A stretch of DNA of 64,000 nt, taken from positions 62,001 to 126,000 of the IMG/VR virus record IMGVR_UViG_3300046318_000439, one strand, 5' to 3'. This DNA is from a virus. Within the stretch, counting starts at the first letter, position 1. Each line of letters opens with the position of its first letter. The notes beneath the pieces were generated by a model, which searched no databases, was not told where the DNA came from, and worked only from the letters and a program-made list of their open reading frames with translations. Positions 1-9,813 of the stretch are shown here, in pieces. Made by a program: the position numbers and the translations under genes.

Positions 1-2313
1 GCTCTGTCCTTGATCATTGAGTATTACTCTAGCAGTAACGTCTTGTAATCCTCCTTCAGTAGACATCGTAACAGTCTCATCCTGTACATATCCAAATCCA
101 GAGTCAATAACTTCTAGAGAAGATACAACGGTGTTTGCAATCTGTACGTTGGCGCTTACTATAGCATTTTCTCCAACTGGTAATGTAGACTGGTCTGAAG
201 AAACATCTAATATAGTAGCCGCTGCTCCAGACAACTTACCAAAAATTGTTTCGTTAGCTAAAAACTCATCATTTAAATTTAAACGCTTCACTGTAATTAC
301 AGACGAGTTGCCTGTTTTGACAGAACCTGTCGTGGTGGTTACGAGGGTTACTGTATTTGCTGAAGATATGGTAGCTGTCGCATTGGTGGTTAGAGTATTA
401 AGAGCATATGTATTAACAAACGTACCAGTAGCATTATTGATCTTAATTGATCCAGAGCCCGCAGCTACAGAAGACTCATATACAAATCCAGATGCAGTGT
501 TGGATGTTCCATTACTCTGCCATACATACTCTCCTATCTCCGGAGCATTGGTAGCTGCTCCGTTGGCAGCTGTTCCACTAAATCCCGTAATCTGAAGTTG
601 TTGGCCAAAGGAATTGCTCGACATCTCTATTATTTCTCCTGGAACAAATAATCCAGTGAGATTTGACAACTTAATTGTAAAGTCGTGCTTATCGAGAGCA
701 GATATTTCTGGCTCTATCACTACGACTTTTGGATCAGCGTTATATCCCTCACCTGGGTTAATACTCCGTAGTACAGATATCTCTCCAATTGTTTTATTAC
801 TAAAACGTAATATATTTTGAAGGGTCGTGTTAATGTCTCCAGCAGGATACTTCGGAAACCCATACGCGTTAGCAGCTACATTTGAGTTACTACCATCTAG
901 TAAAACATTCATGAATGCAACGTTTCCAGTATTATTAGCTCTGAGTAAATCTGAAAATACTAATACCGTCTGTTCGTTTGTCAAACCACCTACGCTAAAT
1001 CTAGCGCTTGTACCGCTACTACGAACTGAAACGTTTGCGTATGTGTTACTTGTAAGTCCAACAATATAGTTGCCTGGATAAGTTACAAATTGATTGGTAG
1101 TGTCGTATACACCAATCAGAGTATTTGATACAAACATCACATTGCCAGTGGCCGTTGAATTTGTATATGTGTCGATGACGGCTGTTACGCTATTACCACT
1201 AAGGCTAATTGTAGCATCAGAACCTACGTTTCCATTAATTGGTACTACTACCATTGTACCAGATGTATTGTTTGTTGGAGTGTTTTGTATGACAACTGCG
1301 TTCGCAGATACTACTCCATTACCGTAATAATTTTCAACAATCGCGCCTGCAGAAAAAGCTGCAGAATTGGTCGTAGTAGAATAAGCAATAGTAGCAAGGG
1401 GCTGCGAAACTGTCTCGAATCTCTGAAACCCAGTAACAGCACTGTTTGCATTTGTTGGATTGTTTATTGTTAAATTAGTACTGGATATGATTACTTGAGC
1501 GTTCGTGGTGTAACCAAACCCTCCATCCTCAATTTTAAAATTAACACGTCCCGTTTCAGTCGAAATGCCAGTAACTAAGGCTTTACCTTGCTGGCCACTT
1601 CCGGTTTTGAGAGTAAGCACATCTCCGATATTGAAATCTTGGCCACCGTTTAATACAACTAATGAAGAAAGTGATCCAATAACTTTTGGAGCTCCTTCTA
1701 CAACTGGATCAGCTGAGTCAACTATACGCTCATTGTATACAAAGTTACCCTCACGAGCACTTATATAAAAAACATCAAGGAATTTACCTTGCACTCGCTT
1801 ACGCACAATCCGTTCAATAAATGCTGTTGCGCCGGAAGTAGTACCGATAGCTGTTTTACCTACCAAGCTATCATTCTTAGCTGCAGGGCTTACTTCAATA
1901 TATTCTGGAACAAACCACTGACCATCTGATGGCTTGAGTAAATCATCTCCTGGATAATATACGTCAGCTCCAACGTTGTATATTAAACGGAATAGTAAAT
2001 CAATACCGCGCTCTGTTCCTTTTGTGCGATATAAGTCCTGGATATGCTTTATTAATAATCTTTTATTAGTGGATACTTCATATGGAAGATCGCGTAAATA
2101 TTTTTCTTTGAAGTGTATTACGAAATCATCAATTGTCTTGTCGATATCTCGATACTCAAACATGTTACGACTAAGCTGAGTAGCTTGTCCGTTGCTTTCC
2201 ATCCACTCATAGTATGCTTTTACAAAAGCAATAAATTCCTTACCTTCTTCCTTATAAAAAGAAGGAAATTGTGATTCGATAAATGGGGAAACGTGATCTT
2301 CTATATCTCTCAT
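1..2313 (-). CDS. Baseplate/virion structural protein next to gp6 (3' part beyond window)
   Basis: An open minus-strand frame runs from an ATG at 2313 to the left edge, so at least 771 codons are present and the C-terminus is missing. The start (MRDIEDHVSPFIESQFPSF) overlaps the gp6 stop in ATGA fashion. The first ~150 residues form a charged helical domain (KAYYEWMES, GTERGIDLLFRLIY). The rest is a long Asn/Thr/Ser/Val-rich beta region, typical of large baseplate proteins. Similar N-termini occur next to gp6 in T4-like marine phages, and the position matches T4 gp7, but I cannot confirm gp7 homology. Plus-strand frames in this interval are shadows of this gene. Confidence 0.8.
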   Translation of the reverse strand, partial: MRDIEDHVSPFIESQFPSFYKEEGKEFIAFVKAYYEWMESNGQATQLSRNMFEYRDIDKTIDDFVIHFKEKYLRDLPYEVSTNKRLLIKHIQDLYRTKGTERGIDLLFRLIYNVGADVYYPGDDLLKPSDGQWFVPEYIEVSPAAKNDSLVGKTAIGTTSGATAFIERIVRKRVQGKFLDVFYISAREGNFVYNERIVDSADPVVEGAPKVIGSLSSLVVLNGGQDFNIGDVLTLKTGSGQQGKALVTGISTETGRVNFKIEDGGFGYTTNAQVIISSTNLTINNPTNANSAVTGFQRFETVSQPLATIAYSTTTNSAAFSAGAIVENYYGNGVVSANAVVIQNTPTNNTSGTMVVVPINGNVGSDATISLSGNSVTAVIDTYTNSTATGNVMFVSNTLIGVYDTTNQFVTYPGNYIVGLTSNTYANVSVRSSGTSARFSVGGLTNEQTVLVFSDLLRANNTGNVAFMNVLLDGSNSNVAANAYGFPKYPAGDINTTLQNILRFSNKTIGEISVLRSINPGEGYNADPKVVVIEPEISALDKHDFTIKLSNLTGLFVPGEIIEMSSNSFGQQLQITGFSGTAANGAATNAPEIGEYVWQSNGTSNTASGFVYESSVAAGSGSIKINNATGTFVNTYALNTLTTNATATISSANTVTLVTTTTGSVKTGNSSVITVKRLNLNDEFLANETIFGKLSGAAATILDVSSDQSTLPVGENAIVSANVQIANTVVSSLEVIDSGFGYVQDETVTMSTEGGLQDVTARVILNDQGQS

Positions 2314-4106
2314 TCTTTGATCGCCACTACGCTTACCTCAATATCTTCTTCACTAATTTGTAGAATGTAATTCTTGCCTGAGGTAATATCTTTTTCTACA
2401 GGGTTAACATACAGGTGAAGGTGAGGGCCATCTACACCATCTACGATAAGATCGGTAATCACTACTCTTCCATTTACATAATCGACGGTACCCACATTTA
2501 CTACTAGCGTATTTTTATCTATTCCCTCTGCCGTATAAATTCCAACATTGCCATTACGATCGTCTTGTAGATTACACAATCTTCCGCCATATTGGAACGT
2601 CTCACTATGAACGGCTTTTACATCTGATGAAACATAGTCGTCGTAGGATATAGTATATGTGGTAGATAAAGCAAATCCGAAATCAATAATATCACCAAAC
2701 GATACACCTGGAATAACTGACATCTTCTTATATGGTATTGTATATAAGTCAGCACTCACAATACTAGAATGGGCATCGTTAATATCTTCCAATAATTTAG
2801 AATAGCGTAGAGTTTTTTTGAACCCGCTCAATTTGGCATTATTGTAACTACTAATTTTAGATTTTACCAACGTAGAAATGTCTGACGTTTGCAATGTAGA
2901 AAGGTTTACATTATAACGTACTAAGCACTGTACCTCAACGTTTATAAATTCTGGATCGATAAACACAGGATCGATGGATAAAGGGGATCTAGGCTTAATG
3001 AAGTTATAATAACGTTGTTTCGCACTTTCTGGCGCTCCATCTAAATCTTTATTATCTACAGCAATGAATACTTTACCATACTGAGGAGGGGTGACGTCTT
3101 CTCCTCCGTAAGCTGATACTGCTTGAATTTCTGGAAAAGTAGTACTCAATAAAGTTTCAAAATCGGAAGAAGTGATAGCGCGTTCTTGGTTTTGGTAATG
3201 GCGAGGAGCGTTTAGTTTTATTGACTCAATTGGCTCATTAACTGCTCCGCCAGTAGCTACAGATGTCGTGATGATAGAGCTTATATTAGATTGACCAGAA
3301 ATCGATCCGTCAATGTCAAAAGATCGGGCTCCGTTTGGCAATTCTCCATTACACGTTCTATATTCAATTGATACTATTGATCCGTTTTTCGGAACTCGAC
3401 CTACAACCCCATCTCCAAACACAATTTCATATTGTGAATTTTCTGCTGGCTGCAAGAAATAACACTGGGTATTGCTCGTCAATCCAAGTAAAGAACGCGC
3501 GCCAGTGTATACTAAAGCAGAAGCTCCATTATCTTCTATAACAGTAACGTTGATGCTGCGTGTATCCACAGTGGGATTAGACAACACAAAACGTTGAGAT
3601 GTGTTAGAAGCAGTATATACAAAAGAGTCAGTGACGTAGCTACCCTCGTATATGGATAGGTTAGCATTGAACTGTCCGTTACTATTCAATGTTAATGTGG
3701 ATGATTCACTAGTAGCAAAAGAGTAATTGTTACTTCCAACTTTTGCTGTAAACGTCGTTCCTTTTGGTACAACCAATGCTCCCATCGGGATTGATGGAGT
3801 GACGGTGAACGATATCTGAGCTTGCGCTGATTGATAGGATCTTGGAATGTAGTTTAATTCCTTAGCATGAGATATAACACTATCGCGCAACTGAGCCGTA
3901 TCGAGAAACATCTCACTCGCCACCATATTCAAATAAAAAGAATTTAAATATGTGTTGTATGATAACACATCTAGCAATTGAGAAATGTTGGATCCCTCAA
4001 AGTCCACATCTTTAAATGGGGAGTCTGAGCTTTTAAGGTATGTTTTTAAATTGCTTTTTATTGTCTCAAAATCGAGATCAACTAAGCTAACGCTGGTGTT
4101 TGCCAT
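2310..4106 (-). CDS. 6: Baseplate wedge protein gp6 (baseplate J family)
   Basis: A 598-residue protein (T4 gp6 is about 660). The N-terminus (DFETIKSNLKTYLKSSD, SQLLDVLSYNTYLNSFYLN) and the middle section around GRVPKNGSIVSIEYR match the baseplate J/gp6 family. It forms the iris of wedges around the hub in contractile tails. It is read just after gp25 with a TAATG overlap, and its stop overlaps the start of the next structural gene, so the wedge genes are translationally coupled. Family assignment is confident. Confidence 0.95.
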   Translation of the reverse strand: MANTSVSLVDLDFETIKSNLKTYLKSSDSPFKDVDFEGSNISQLLDVLSYNTYLNSFYLNMVASEMFLDTAQLRDSVISHAKELNYIPRSYQSAQAQISFTVTPSIPMGALVVPKGTTFTAKVGSNNYSFATSESSTLTLNSNGQFNANLSIYEGSYVTDSFVYTASNTSQRFVLSNPTVDTRSINVTVIEDNGASALVYTGARSLLGLTSNTQCYFLQPAENSQYEIVFGDGVVGRVPKNGSIVSIEYRTCNGELPNGARSFDIDGSISGQSNISSIITTSVATGGAVNEPIESIKLNAPRHYQNQERAITSSDFETLLSTTFPEIQAVSAYGGEDVTPPQYGKVFIAVDNKDLDGAPESAKQRYYNFIKPRSPLSIDPVFIDPEFINVEVQCLVRYNVNLSTLQTSDISTLVKSKISSYNNAKLSGFKKTLRYSKLLEDINDAHSSIVSADLYTIPYKKMSVIPGVSFGDIIDFGFALSTTYTISYDDYVSSDVKAVHSETFQYGGRLCNLQDDRNGNVGIYTAEGIDKNTLVVNVGTVDYVNGRVVITDLIVDGVDGPHLHLYVNPVEKDITSGKNYILQISEEDIEVSVVAIKE

Positions 4107-4534
4107 TAGCGTATCCTATTAAGTAGAATGTCAAGTACAATGGGTTCTGATTTATTTATCACACTAAAAACAACAGTTACTGAATATGCGTTAGCTTCCA
4201 GAAGTGCAGAAACTATAACATCTATTAGGTTAGCTCTAGGCTCATAGTTGTTGATAGTCGTTTCAATGTAGTCACGTAGAGAACTTTCAGTTTGGGGACT
4301 AAAGTTTTCAAAAAGTAATGATCTAATATCGCTTCCCAAAATGGGATTAAATAATCTTTCTCCTCGATCGGTTAGCAATAAATTTCGTATTGATCGTTTT
4401 ACTGCTTCATCGTTGGTGGTTGTTACCAAATCTAACTTCGTTGGGTGAATATCAAAAGAAGTCGTAAAATCGGAGTACACCGTTTCTACGCGAGAGGATT
4501 GTGTTATTGCTTGAGCTCTTTTTATGACTGCCAT
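4106..4534 (-). CDS. 25: Baseplate wedge protein gp25
   Basis: A 142-residue protein of the gp25/lysozyme-like baseplate family (T4 gp25 is 132). The signature is seen in NLLLTDRGERLFNPILGSD and the following IRSLLFENFSP. Despite the family name these proteins are structural: they bind gp6 and start sheath assembly. It lies between gp5 and gp6 with one-base spacing upstream and TAATG coupling downstream. Confidence 0.95.
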   Translation of the reverse strand: MAVIKRAQAITQSSRVETVYSDFTTSFDIHPTKLDLVTTTNDEAVKRSIRNLLLTDRGERLFNPILGSDIRSLLFENFSPQTESSLRDYIETTINNYEPRANLIDVIVSALLEANAYSVTVVFSVINKSEPIVLDILLNRIR

Positions 4535-4535
4535 A

Positions 4536-5399
4536 TTACATTGTTCCGTTCGGCGTACCTGTTACAACTCCAATAGACTCTGGATGTGTGTGTGAATTGT
4601 AAATTGCTCTATCTGCAGACATTGTTCTCATACTATCTGATATCTGTTTCGTAGAAGATATGTTACCATTAACAGCAACATTACCAGTAATATTAACATC
4701 CCCAGTTAGATTCCAACTTGACGCTTTACCAGTTACTGTTCCATCTACATTGATATTCACACTACCCTTGACTTGTATATTGGCACTACCCCCAATATAC
4801 ACTTCATTATTCTTTACTACAACATTAATGCTATCGCCGGCCGTTTTTGTTACCATTCGACCATCTTCATTAATCTCAACGTATGTGCCTGATTTGTGAT
4901 AGATGTGAATACGTTCAAAATTTGGTGTATCGTCTACTTCAATTACATGTCCGCTTTCAGTGCGCATTACCTTATTATAAGGATATTTAGCCCTATATGC
5001 TGAACCAGGCTCTGGGCCAAGCTGCTCTTTATTGACATTATTCAGTTCACGGGCTTCTGGTGGCACATCATGGTTGTCAGCAATCTGTCCCGGTATTCCA
5101 GCTGTCGCTCCCATAATTATTGGATTGTTGCCATCCTCACCATCCATGAAAAACCCAATTACAGTGGTGCCTACCTGAATTCCGACTGGAGCTTGTCCAA
5201 CCTTATTATAGTTAGCTCCAGTTATTGGACTCATCACTACTGCCCATGGTAGGTTGTCTGTACCGACTCGGCTCTGTTTCATTGAATGTACGTTGTATAT
5301 GCGAACACGTACACGCCCAAGCTTCAAAGGATCCTCGCGGTCCTCTACCACGCCAATAAACCATCTAAATCCCTCTTCGCCTATATTTCTCGTGGTCAT
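4536..5399 (-). CDS. 5: Baseplate hub spike protein gp5, without lysozyme domain
   Basis: A 287-residue protein. Residues 10-110 form an OB-fold typical of gp5/VgrG (FRWFIGVVEDREDPLKLGRV, GTTVIGFFMDGEDG). From about residue 150, short beta repeats (INVVVKNN, VNINVDG, VNITGNVAVNG) would build the trimeric needle. T4 gp5 (575 residues) has a lysozyme domain between these parts. Here the OB-fold passes straight into the needle, as in cyanophage gp5, so peptidoglycan cutting must come from another virion protein. Its start overlaps the gp27 stop. Confidence 0.92.
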   Translation of the reverse strand: MTTRNIGEEGFRWFIGVVEDREDPLKLGRVRVRIYNVHSMKQSRVGTDNLPWAVVMSPITGANYNKVGQAPVGIQVGTTVIGFFMDGEDGNNPIIMGATAGIPGQIADNHDVPPEARELNNVNKEQLGPEPGSAYRAKYPYNKVMRTESGHVIEVDDTPNFERIHIYHKSGTYVEINEDGRMVTKTAGDSINVVVKNNEVYIGGSANIQVKGSVNINVDGTVTGKASSWNLTGDVNITGNVAVNGNISSTKQISDSMRTMSADRAIYNSHTHPESIGVVTGTPNGTM

Positions 5400-6643
5400 G
5401 CGTTGAATCCTATTTTATTACAATCAAAAGTAATATTATGTTTAAATTTCTTATCTTCTTGTACAATTAGATGTCGCAACTTTGTTATCATATATTTTCC
5501 AGAGTATCGCTTATCGCCGGATTTCTTTTCTGTTGTGCCAGAAGTATCTGGTAGATCCAGCTGGATCATATCTCCTACTGTAATATAGTTGTCACCATAA
5601 GCCATACAACGTGTTACGTTCTGATTGAATAGCTTAACAAAAGCATGTCTATATCCAATTAGATCAGATACGAAATCGTTTCCTTTGCTAGAGTCTTTAG
5701 GAGTAAACATATAATATGGAGCCCCAGCCTTAACTTCGTTTATAATCTTTTGACTGTTTGGTACCTTAGCTGCTTTATCCCCAGTTTCAAATTTATGAGC
5801 TTGTTTGTCGAGATCAAAATTAGTCTCTCCGAACTCCTTCGATAAAAGGTCAAAAGAGCGAACTGTATTTTTATACAAACCTCCGGACATTTTATCAATT
5901 GTATCAAATTTGGATAAATGCTCAAACCGTTGCAAATTGCGAAACGCAAACGCTTTTCTTTGTTTATCAGATACTGTATCGGGATTGTATGTGAACGCTC
6001 TGGATGCGATTGTCTTAGATCCATCCTCAATTAATTTTTCTAACGTAACGAAGTTTATTCCATATTGATTCTCAAAAAACACAAACACGCCACCAGATGC
6101 TCTTTTAGATATCGCCTTTTGTCTTAAAAAATCAACTGCTGCCAAAGGATTCATTTTAGGAAGCGTGACTGGAATCAATCCTCTTGTTGTTTCAACAACT
6201 ACTGGCTTTTTAGTTTTTACTTCATTGACGAGAATATCTGCTACCATCTCAGCAACAGTATTGTTGTACCCTTTGTCAATTAACTGAACGCTGTTAATAA
6301 AGTGTTCTTCAGAAACACATTTTAACATATATGCCGATCCTTTACCGGTGGCGTTGTTAACTGTGCCATCGATGCTATATGTGCGGAATTTGTACTTAGT
6401 GGGCTTATCGCGACCTGGAGTCACAAACACAATTTCAACATTTTCTTCGCCAATTATAGGAAAATCCTTTACTAAGTTGGCGCTGTCAACCATCATTAAC
6501 TCAGCATATACTGTAGGCTCTTCGATGTCTTCAAATATAGAAAGTGACATCACTTGAGCACGTATATCGACACTAGCACTTTTATTTGTGTTGGTGAGAT
6601 TGATACTAATTATTCGAATGTCGCCTGGCTCATATTGTTTCAT
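5396..6643 (-). CDS. 27: Baseplate hub protein gp27-like
   Basis: A 415-residue protein (T4 gp27 is 391) encoded directly upstream of gp5 with an ATGA overlap. In contractile tails the gp27 trimer forms the hub ring that holds the gp5 spike. The N-terminus (RIISINLTNTNKSASVDIRA, LSIFEDIEEPTVYAELMMVD) and length fit the tail-hub fold. Assignment rests on these segments plus the conserved neighbourhood gp53-gp27-gp5-gp25-gp6. Confidence 0.85.
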   Translation of the reverse strand: MKQYEPGDIRIISINLTNTNKSASVDIRAQVMSLSIFEDIEEPTVYAELMMVDSANLVKDFPIIGEENVEIVFVTPGRDKPTKYKFRTYSIDGTVNNATGKGSAYMLKCVSEEHFINSVQLIDKGYNNTVAEMVADILVNEVKTKKPVVVETTRGLIPVTLPKMNPLAAVDFLRQKAISKRASGGVFVFFENQYGINFVTLEKLIEDGSKTIASRAFTYNPDTVSDKQRKAFAFRNLQRFEHLSKFDTIDKMSGGLYKNTVRSFDLLSKEFGETNFDLDKQAHKFETGDKAAKVPNSQKIINEVKAGAPYYMFTPKDSSKGNDFVSDLIGYRHAFVKLFNQNVTRCMAYGDNYITVGDMIQLDLPDTSGTTEKKSGDKRYSGKYMITKLRHLIVQEDKKFKHNITFDCNKIGFNA

Positions 6644-7500
6644 AGAAGCTCTTCTAACTCTTTTTCAATTTGATCAATGTATCCTTTGTCTATTAATTTA
6701 ATGTGCCGTTTTGATTCATTAAGCTCGTTTTCGTAGTCATAAAAAGAGACGTATGTCCAATAAACTGCTTCATTAGCTGGAATTGATGTGACAATTGTAT
6801 TCACATCAGATACAGTAGCACTAGCTCCACTATTCATACCAATTAGACTGCCAACGGAACCAGCTGTATTAGCAATTGCGCCAACTACATGCTGTATAGT
6901 TAAGATGTTTTCTGCCTTATGTTTAACAATTGCAGATGCTGTAATATTGCCAGAAGTTTTTTGTGTGACTGGCTCTCCCTCTATAAAATTTGCTGTAGAG
7001 GAGACTGTTACTTCTTGTATTTTATTAGTATCTACTGCAAGAATATCTTGTGATCTTTCGTATGCGGCAATTGATCCAGAAGCTCCAATCCTAGGTGCAA
7101 AGTATTTTTTAGCGTAGCTTGGCAAAGCAGCATAACCAGCAGGCGTTAACATAGTATCATCCTCGTGCCAATTCGTACGCCAATATAAAATGCCTTCTTT
7201 AGCAGCTACCAACGACCCATACTTTTTAATAATAACGTTATTAAGTTCCTCTTCCATAAGAGGCCAATCGTACAAGGGGTCTACAATATCATTAGCCATA
7301 TAGATCACCCAACTGTATCGAGGATCATCATAGTAGTTGGCGGCAATAACATCTGCTCGTTCGCCCTCTAATATAGTGTATGGATAAAAGATAGCTCCTG
7401 CCTTTTTAGCAGCATTGCTAAATTTTACTTTAGCTAGTAAATTGACAGCAACGTTGCCATCATAGTATATTACAGGAAATTTTGTGAATAAATTAAACAT
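6640..7500 (-). CDS. 53: Baseplate wedge protein gp53, enlarged
   Basis: The first ~115 residues carry the gp53 signature (YPYTILEGERADVIAANYYD followed by DPRYSWVIYMANDIVDPLYDW). T4 gp53 is 196 residues; this one has 286. The surplus is a beta-rich insert at about residues 150-235 (SSTANFIEGEPVTQ, NTAGSVGSLIGMNSG). The gp53-like C-terminus then resumes (NEAVYWTYVSFYDYENELNE). gp53 joins neighbouring wedges around the hub. The stop overlaps the gp27 start by four bases. Confidence 0.9.
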   Translation of the reverse strand: MFNLFTKFPVIYYDGNVAVNLLAKVKFSNAAKKAGAIFYPYTILEGERADVIAANYYDDPRYSWVIYMANDIVDPLYDWPLMEEELNNVIIKKYGSLVAAKEGILYWRTNWHEDDTMLTPAGYAALPSYAKKYFAPRIGASGSIAAYERSQDILAVDTNKIQEVTVSSTANFIEGEPVTQKTSGNITASAIVKHKAENILTIQHVVGAIANTAGSVGSLIGMNSGASATVSDVNTIVTSIPANEAVYWTYVSFYDYENELNESKRHIKLIDKGYIDQIEKELEELL

Positions 7501-7513
7501 AAATTATTGTGAA

Positions 7514-8752
7514 TTAAGATGCAATTATATCTGCGCTGATGTTACCAGCCTGATCATTGCCTCCAGGACCCGCCCCTGTTCGAGCTGCGGGGGTGTTTTT
7601 CGGGACTGGCGACTTACCTTGAGTTGTTGCTGGTAGCGGTTTATTAGCAGAATTTCGGCCAAGCGGTTGTGTCAAATCGCCCGCCTGCACATCGTTACGA
7701 GTTACTGGCTCAACTTCACCAAACTCTAAACTTATTTCTGCTTCCGTTGTATATTTACCACCTTTGAAGAATGATGGAGTTCCTTGGGGAGCATAATTTA
7801 CGCTCATTGACTTCAAGTAACAATTTTTAAATGAGTACGGCATATCTCTTGTCTGGAATTCAATTGTACATATGTCAGGGAAGTTAAACAACAATCCAGA
7901 CTTTTCTGGCAACATTCTAATCTTTAATTCGCGTATAATAGCTTTAAGTGCAGCTGCCTCTGCTTCGGAGTTTGGCGAACATCTGAATCTAAACGAATGA
8001 CTCCGTAAATCAATTCCTTGGAACTGCAAAGCTTGATATGGATTCAATACAGAGCCAGTTGCGCGATCGATAGCTGCGCCTGCGTTATCAGATATTGATT
8101 TAATTCCACTTCTTGCCAAGTAAGCTAGGTTGCCTGGTGCTCCCGCAAGGTTGCCAAGATTTTTGCCAGCAGCTGCTGCTTTATCTTTTGTCATTGTTCC
8201 ACCCAACATATCCTGAGCAGATTTTAATAATCCACTTTCCTCTAAAAGACCAGCCATGCCTAGTTGTTTTTCTGCATATTGAACTGAGTAGCGCTCACTC
8301 AATTCTGATGGTAGAGGAAGATATATTGTAGCTGTCGGTAGCTCTTTACGAGGAAACACTGGGTTGGTTTGATAAGCACTTTTGAAGGAAAACTTTATAT
8401 AATAATGCCCTAAATCCAAAGGAAATTGCATTTGACCTGGTCCCTTAGTAATTTTTCCGCGAGTACCTTCAGGTCTTATCTCGCGAATCTTTTCAGCGAC
8501 GCCTAGAGTATCTTTAAATTTAGTAACTGTAGAGACAGCACTGCCTAATTGGTTAAATGCTGCAGATGCTGCTCCAGTAATGGAACTTCCAGCGGCGCTC
8601 AACTTGCCAGCAATTCCCCCCAACACTCCTTGAATGGATCCTGCAGCACCGTTAAGAGTGGTTGATCCGACGCCACTTATTGAGTTTTGAACGTTTCCAA
8701 GAGCCTGCTGAGTTTGCTGGGCGATTGAAGAAGGGTTAGTAAAATCAGGCAT
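7514..8752 (-). CDS. 48: Baseplate tail-tube cap protein gp48
   Basis: A 412-residue protein (T4 gp48 is 364). The N-terminal ~75 residues are Gln/Ala/Gly-rich and helical. A core then begins near GQMQFPLDLGHYYIKFSF. The C-terminal part (YSFKNCYLKSMSVNYAPQGT, ISLEFGEVEPVTRND) has the tail-tube-like fold shared by gp48, gp54 and gp19. gp48 sits on the hub and begins the tube. The gene starts back-to-back with the plus-strand head completion gene, eleven bases away. Confidence 0.85.
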   Translation of the reverse strand: MPDFTNPSSIAQQTQQALGNVQNSISGVGSTTLNGAAGSIQGVLGGIAGKLSAAGSSITGAASAAFNQLGSAVSTVTKFKDTLGVAEKIREIRPEGTRGKITKGPGQMQFPLDLGHYYIKFSFKSAYQTNPVFPRKELPTATIYLPLPSELSERYSVQYAEKQLGMAGLLEESGLLKSAQDMLGGTMTKDKAAAAGKNLGNLAGAPGNLAYLARSGIKSISDNAGAAIDRATGSVLNPYQALQFQGIDLRSHSFRFRCSPNSEAEAAALKAIIRELKIRMLPEKSGLLFNFPDICTIEFQTRDMPYSFKNCYLKSMSVNYAPQGTPSFFKGGKYTTEAEISLEFGEVEPVTRNDVQAGDLTQPLGRNSANKPLPATTQGKSPVPKNTPAARTGAGPGGNDQAGNISADIIAS

Positions 8753-8763
8753 AAATATTTTCT

Positions 8764-9213
8764 ATGAGTTATAAAGGTTTCTTTAAGCCCAAAAACCCCA
8801 GTCGATATAAAGGCGATCCTACAAACATAATTTACAGAAGTTCGTGGGAGTTTAAGCTTATGACCTATTTAGACGTCCACCCAGACGTAATAGAATGGTC
8901 TAGCGAAGAGTTTTGCATACCTTATAGATCTCCCATTGATGGTAAGATACATCGTTATTTTCCAGATTTCCATGTGAAAAAGAAAAATGCAACTGGTGAA
9001 ACGGAAACAGTGGTCATTGAAGTAAAGCCAAAAAACCAAGTAGTTCCACCAAATGTAGTTAAAACTAAAACAAACAAACCAACAAAACGATATATTAGAG
9101 AAGTTATGACATACGGTGTAAATGAAGCAAAATGGAAAGCGGCCAAAGCGTTTTGCGCTGACCGTAAATGGAAGTTTTTAATAATGACCGAATCTGAATT
9201 AGGAATAAAATAA
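8764..9213 (+). CDS. 4: Head completion protein gp4
   Basis: A 149-residue protein, the same size as T4 gp4 (150). The family hallmark is SYKGFFKPKNPSRYKGDPTN and then YRSSWEFKLMTYLDVHPDVI. The fold resembles a TnsA/PD-(D/E)XK-type nuclease (YFPDFHVKKK, VVIEVKPKNQ). It acts on packaged heads before tail joining. This gene opens the plus-strand structural run and overlaps the next gene by one base. Confidence 0.93.
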   Translation: MSYKGFFKPKNPSRYKGDPTNIIYRSSWEFKLMTYLDVHPDVIEWSSEEFCIPYRSPIDGKIHRYFPDFHVKKKNATGETETVVIEVKPKNQVVPPNVVKTKTNKPTKRYIREVMTYGVNEAKWKAAKAFCADRKWKFLIMTESELGIK

Positions 9214-9812
9214 TGGCGATTGCAGTTTTCGAGAATATTCTAAAACAGGCTCAAAAAGCTAATGTGCTAACTAACAAGGCTGAGGATGCTACTCAATGGC
9301 TTCGGAATAAGGCCATGACGTTTAGAAACGTCGATCCAAACCGCGTCATTAAACAAGGCATGGATAAATCTGTAATGCAGGTTAAACCTGGCCAGATGTT
9401 CTTGTTTCAATATGATCCTAAGTTAAAAGATAAGCTTCCATACCACGATCGGTTTCCGTTGGTATTTCCTATCAGGCGCAGTGGAGATGGATTCTATGGA
9501 CTGAACATGCATTATCTTCCAATCCCGTTCAGAGCAATATTGATGGATAATCTATATCAATTAATTAATAATTATAAAAACGACGAGACGACAAAACTCC
9601 GTCTAACATACAACCTACTTGCAGGTACTGCTAAATTTAGGTACTACAAACCATGTTTAAAATACTACCTAAATAGCCAGGTACAAAGTAAATTTATATA
9701 CATTGCCCCAAACGAATGGGACCTTGCTCTATTCCTTCCATTACATAGATTCCAGGGTGCAACAGCTGCTGCAGTGTATAAAGATAGCAAGAAAATAATA
9801 ACAGGTAGATAA
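9213..9812 (+). CDS. Probable DNA end protector (T4 gp2-like)
   Basis: A 199-residue protein with the conserved segment MFLFQYDPKLKDKLPYHDRF followed by a GFYGLNMHYLP motif. From memory this family is annotated as gp2, the protein that shields DNA ends in the packaged head, in many T4-like phages. I could not check this by alignment. Placement between gp4 and gp54 fits a head-completion role. It overlaps gp4 by one base and is followed one base later by gp54. Confidence 0.6.
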   Translation: MAIAVFENILKQAQKANVLTNKAEDATQWLRNKAMTFRNVDPNRVIKQGMDKSVMQVKPGQMFLFQYDPKLKDKLPYHDRFPLVFPIRRSGDGFYGLNMHYLPIPFRAILMDNLYQLINNYKNDETTKLRLTYNLLAGTAKFRYYKPCLKYYLNSQVQSKFIYIAPNEWDLALFLPLHRFQGATAAAVYKDSKKIITGR

Positions 9813-9813
9813 T

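Noticed and set aside
17-2179. Several plus-strand frames of 60-190 codons
   Set aside because: They are antisense shadows of the long structural gene read on the minus strand to the left edge; composition and lack of ribosome sites support this.
8750-8757. CATAAATA as late promoter for the gp4 operon
   Set aside because: Only six bases before the gp4 ATG, which would leave no leader; it may be chance at the divergent gene boundary.
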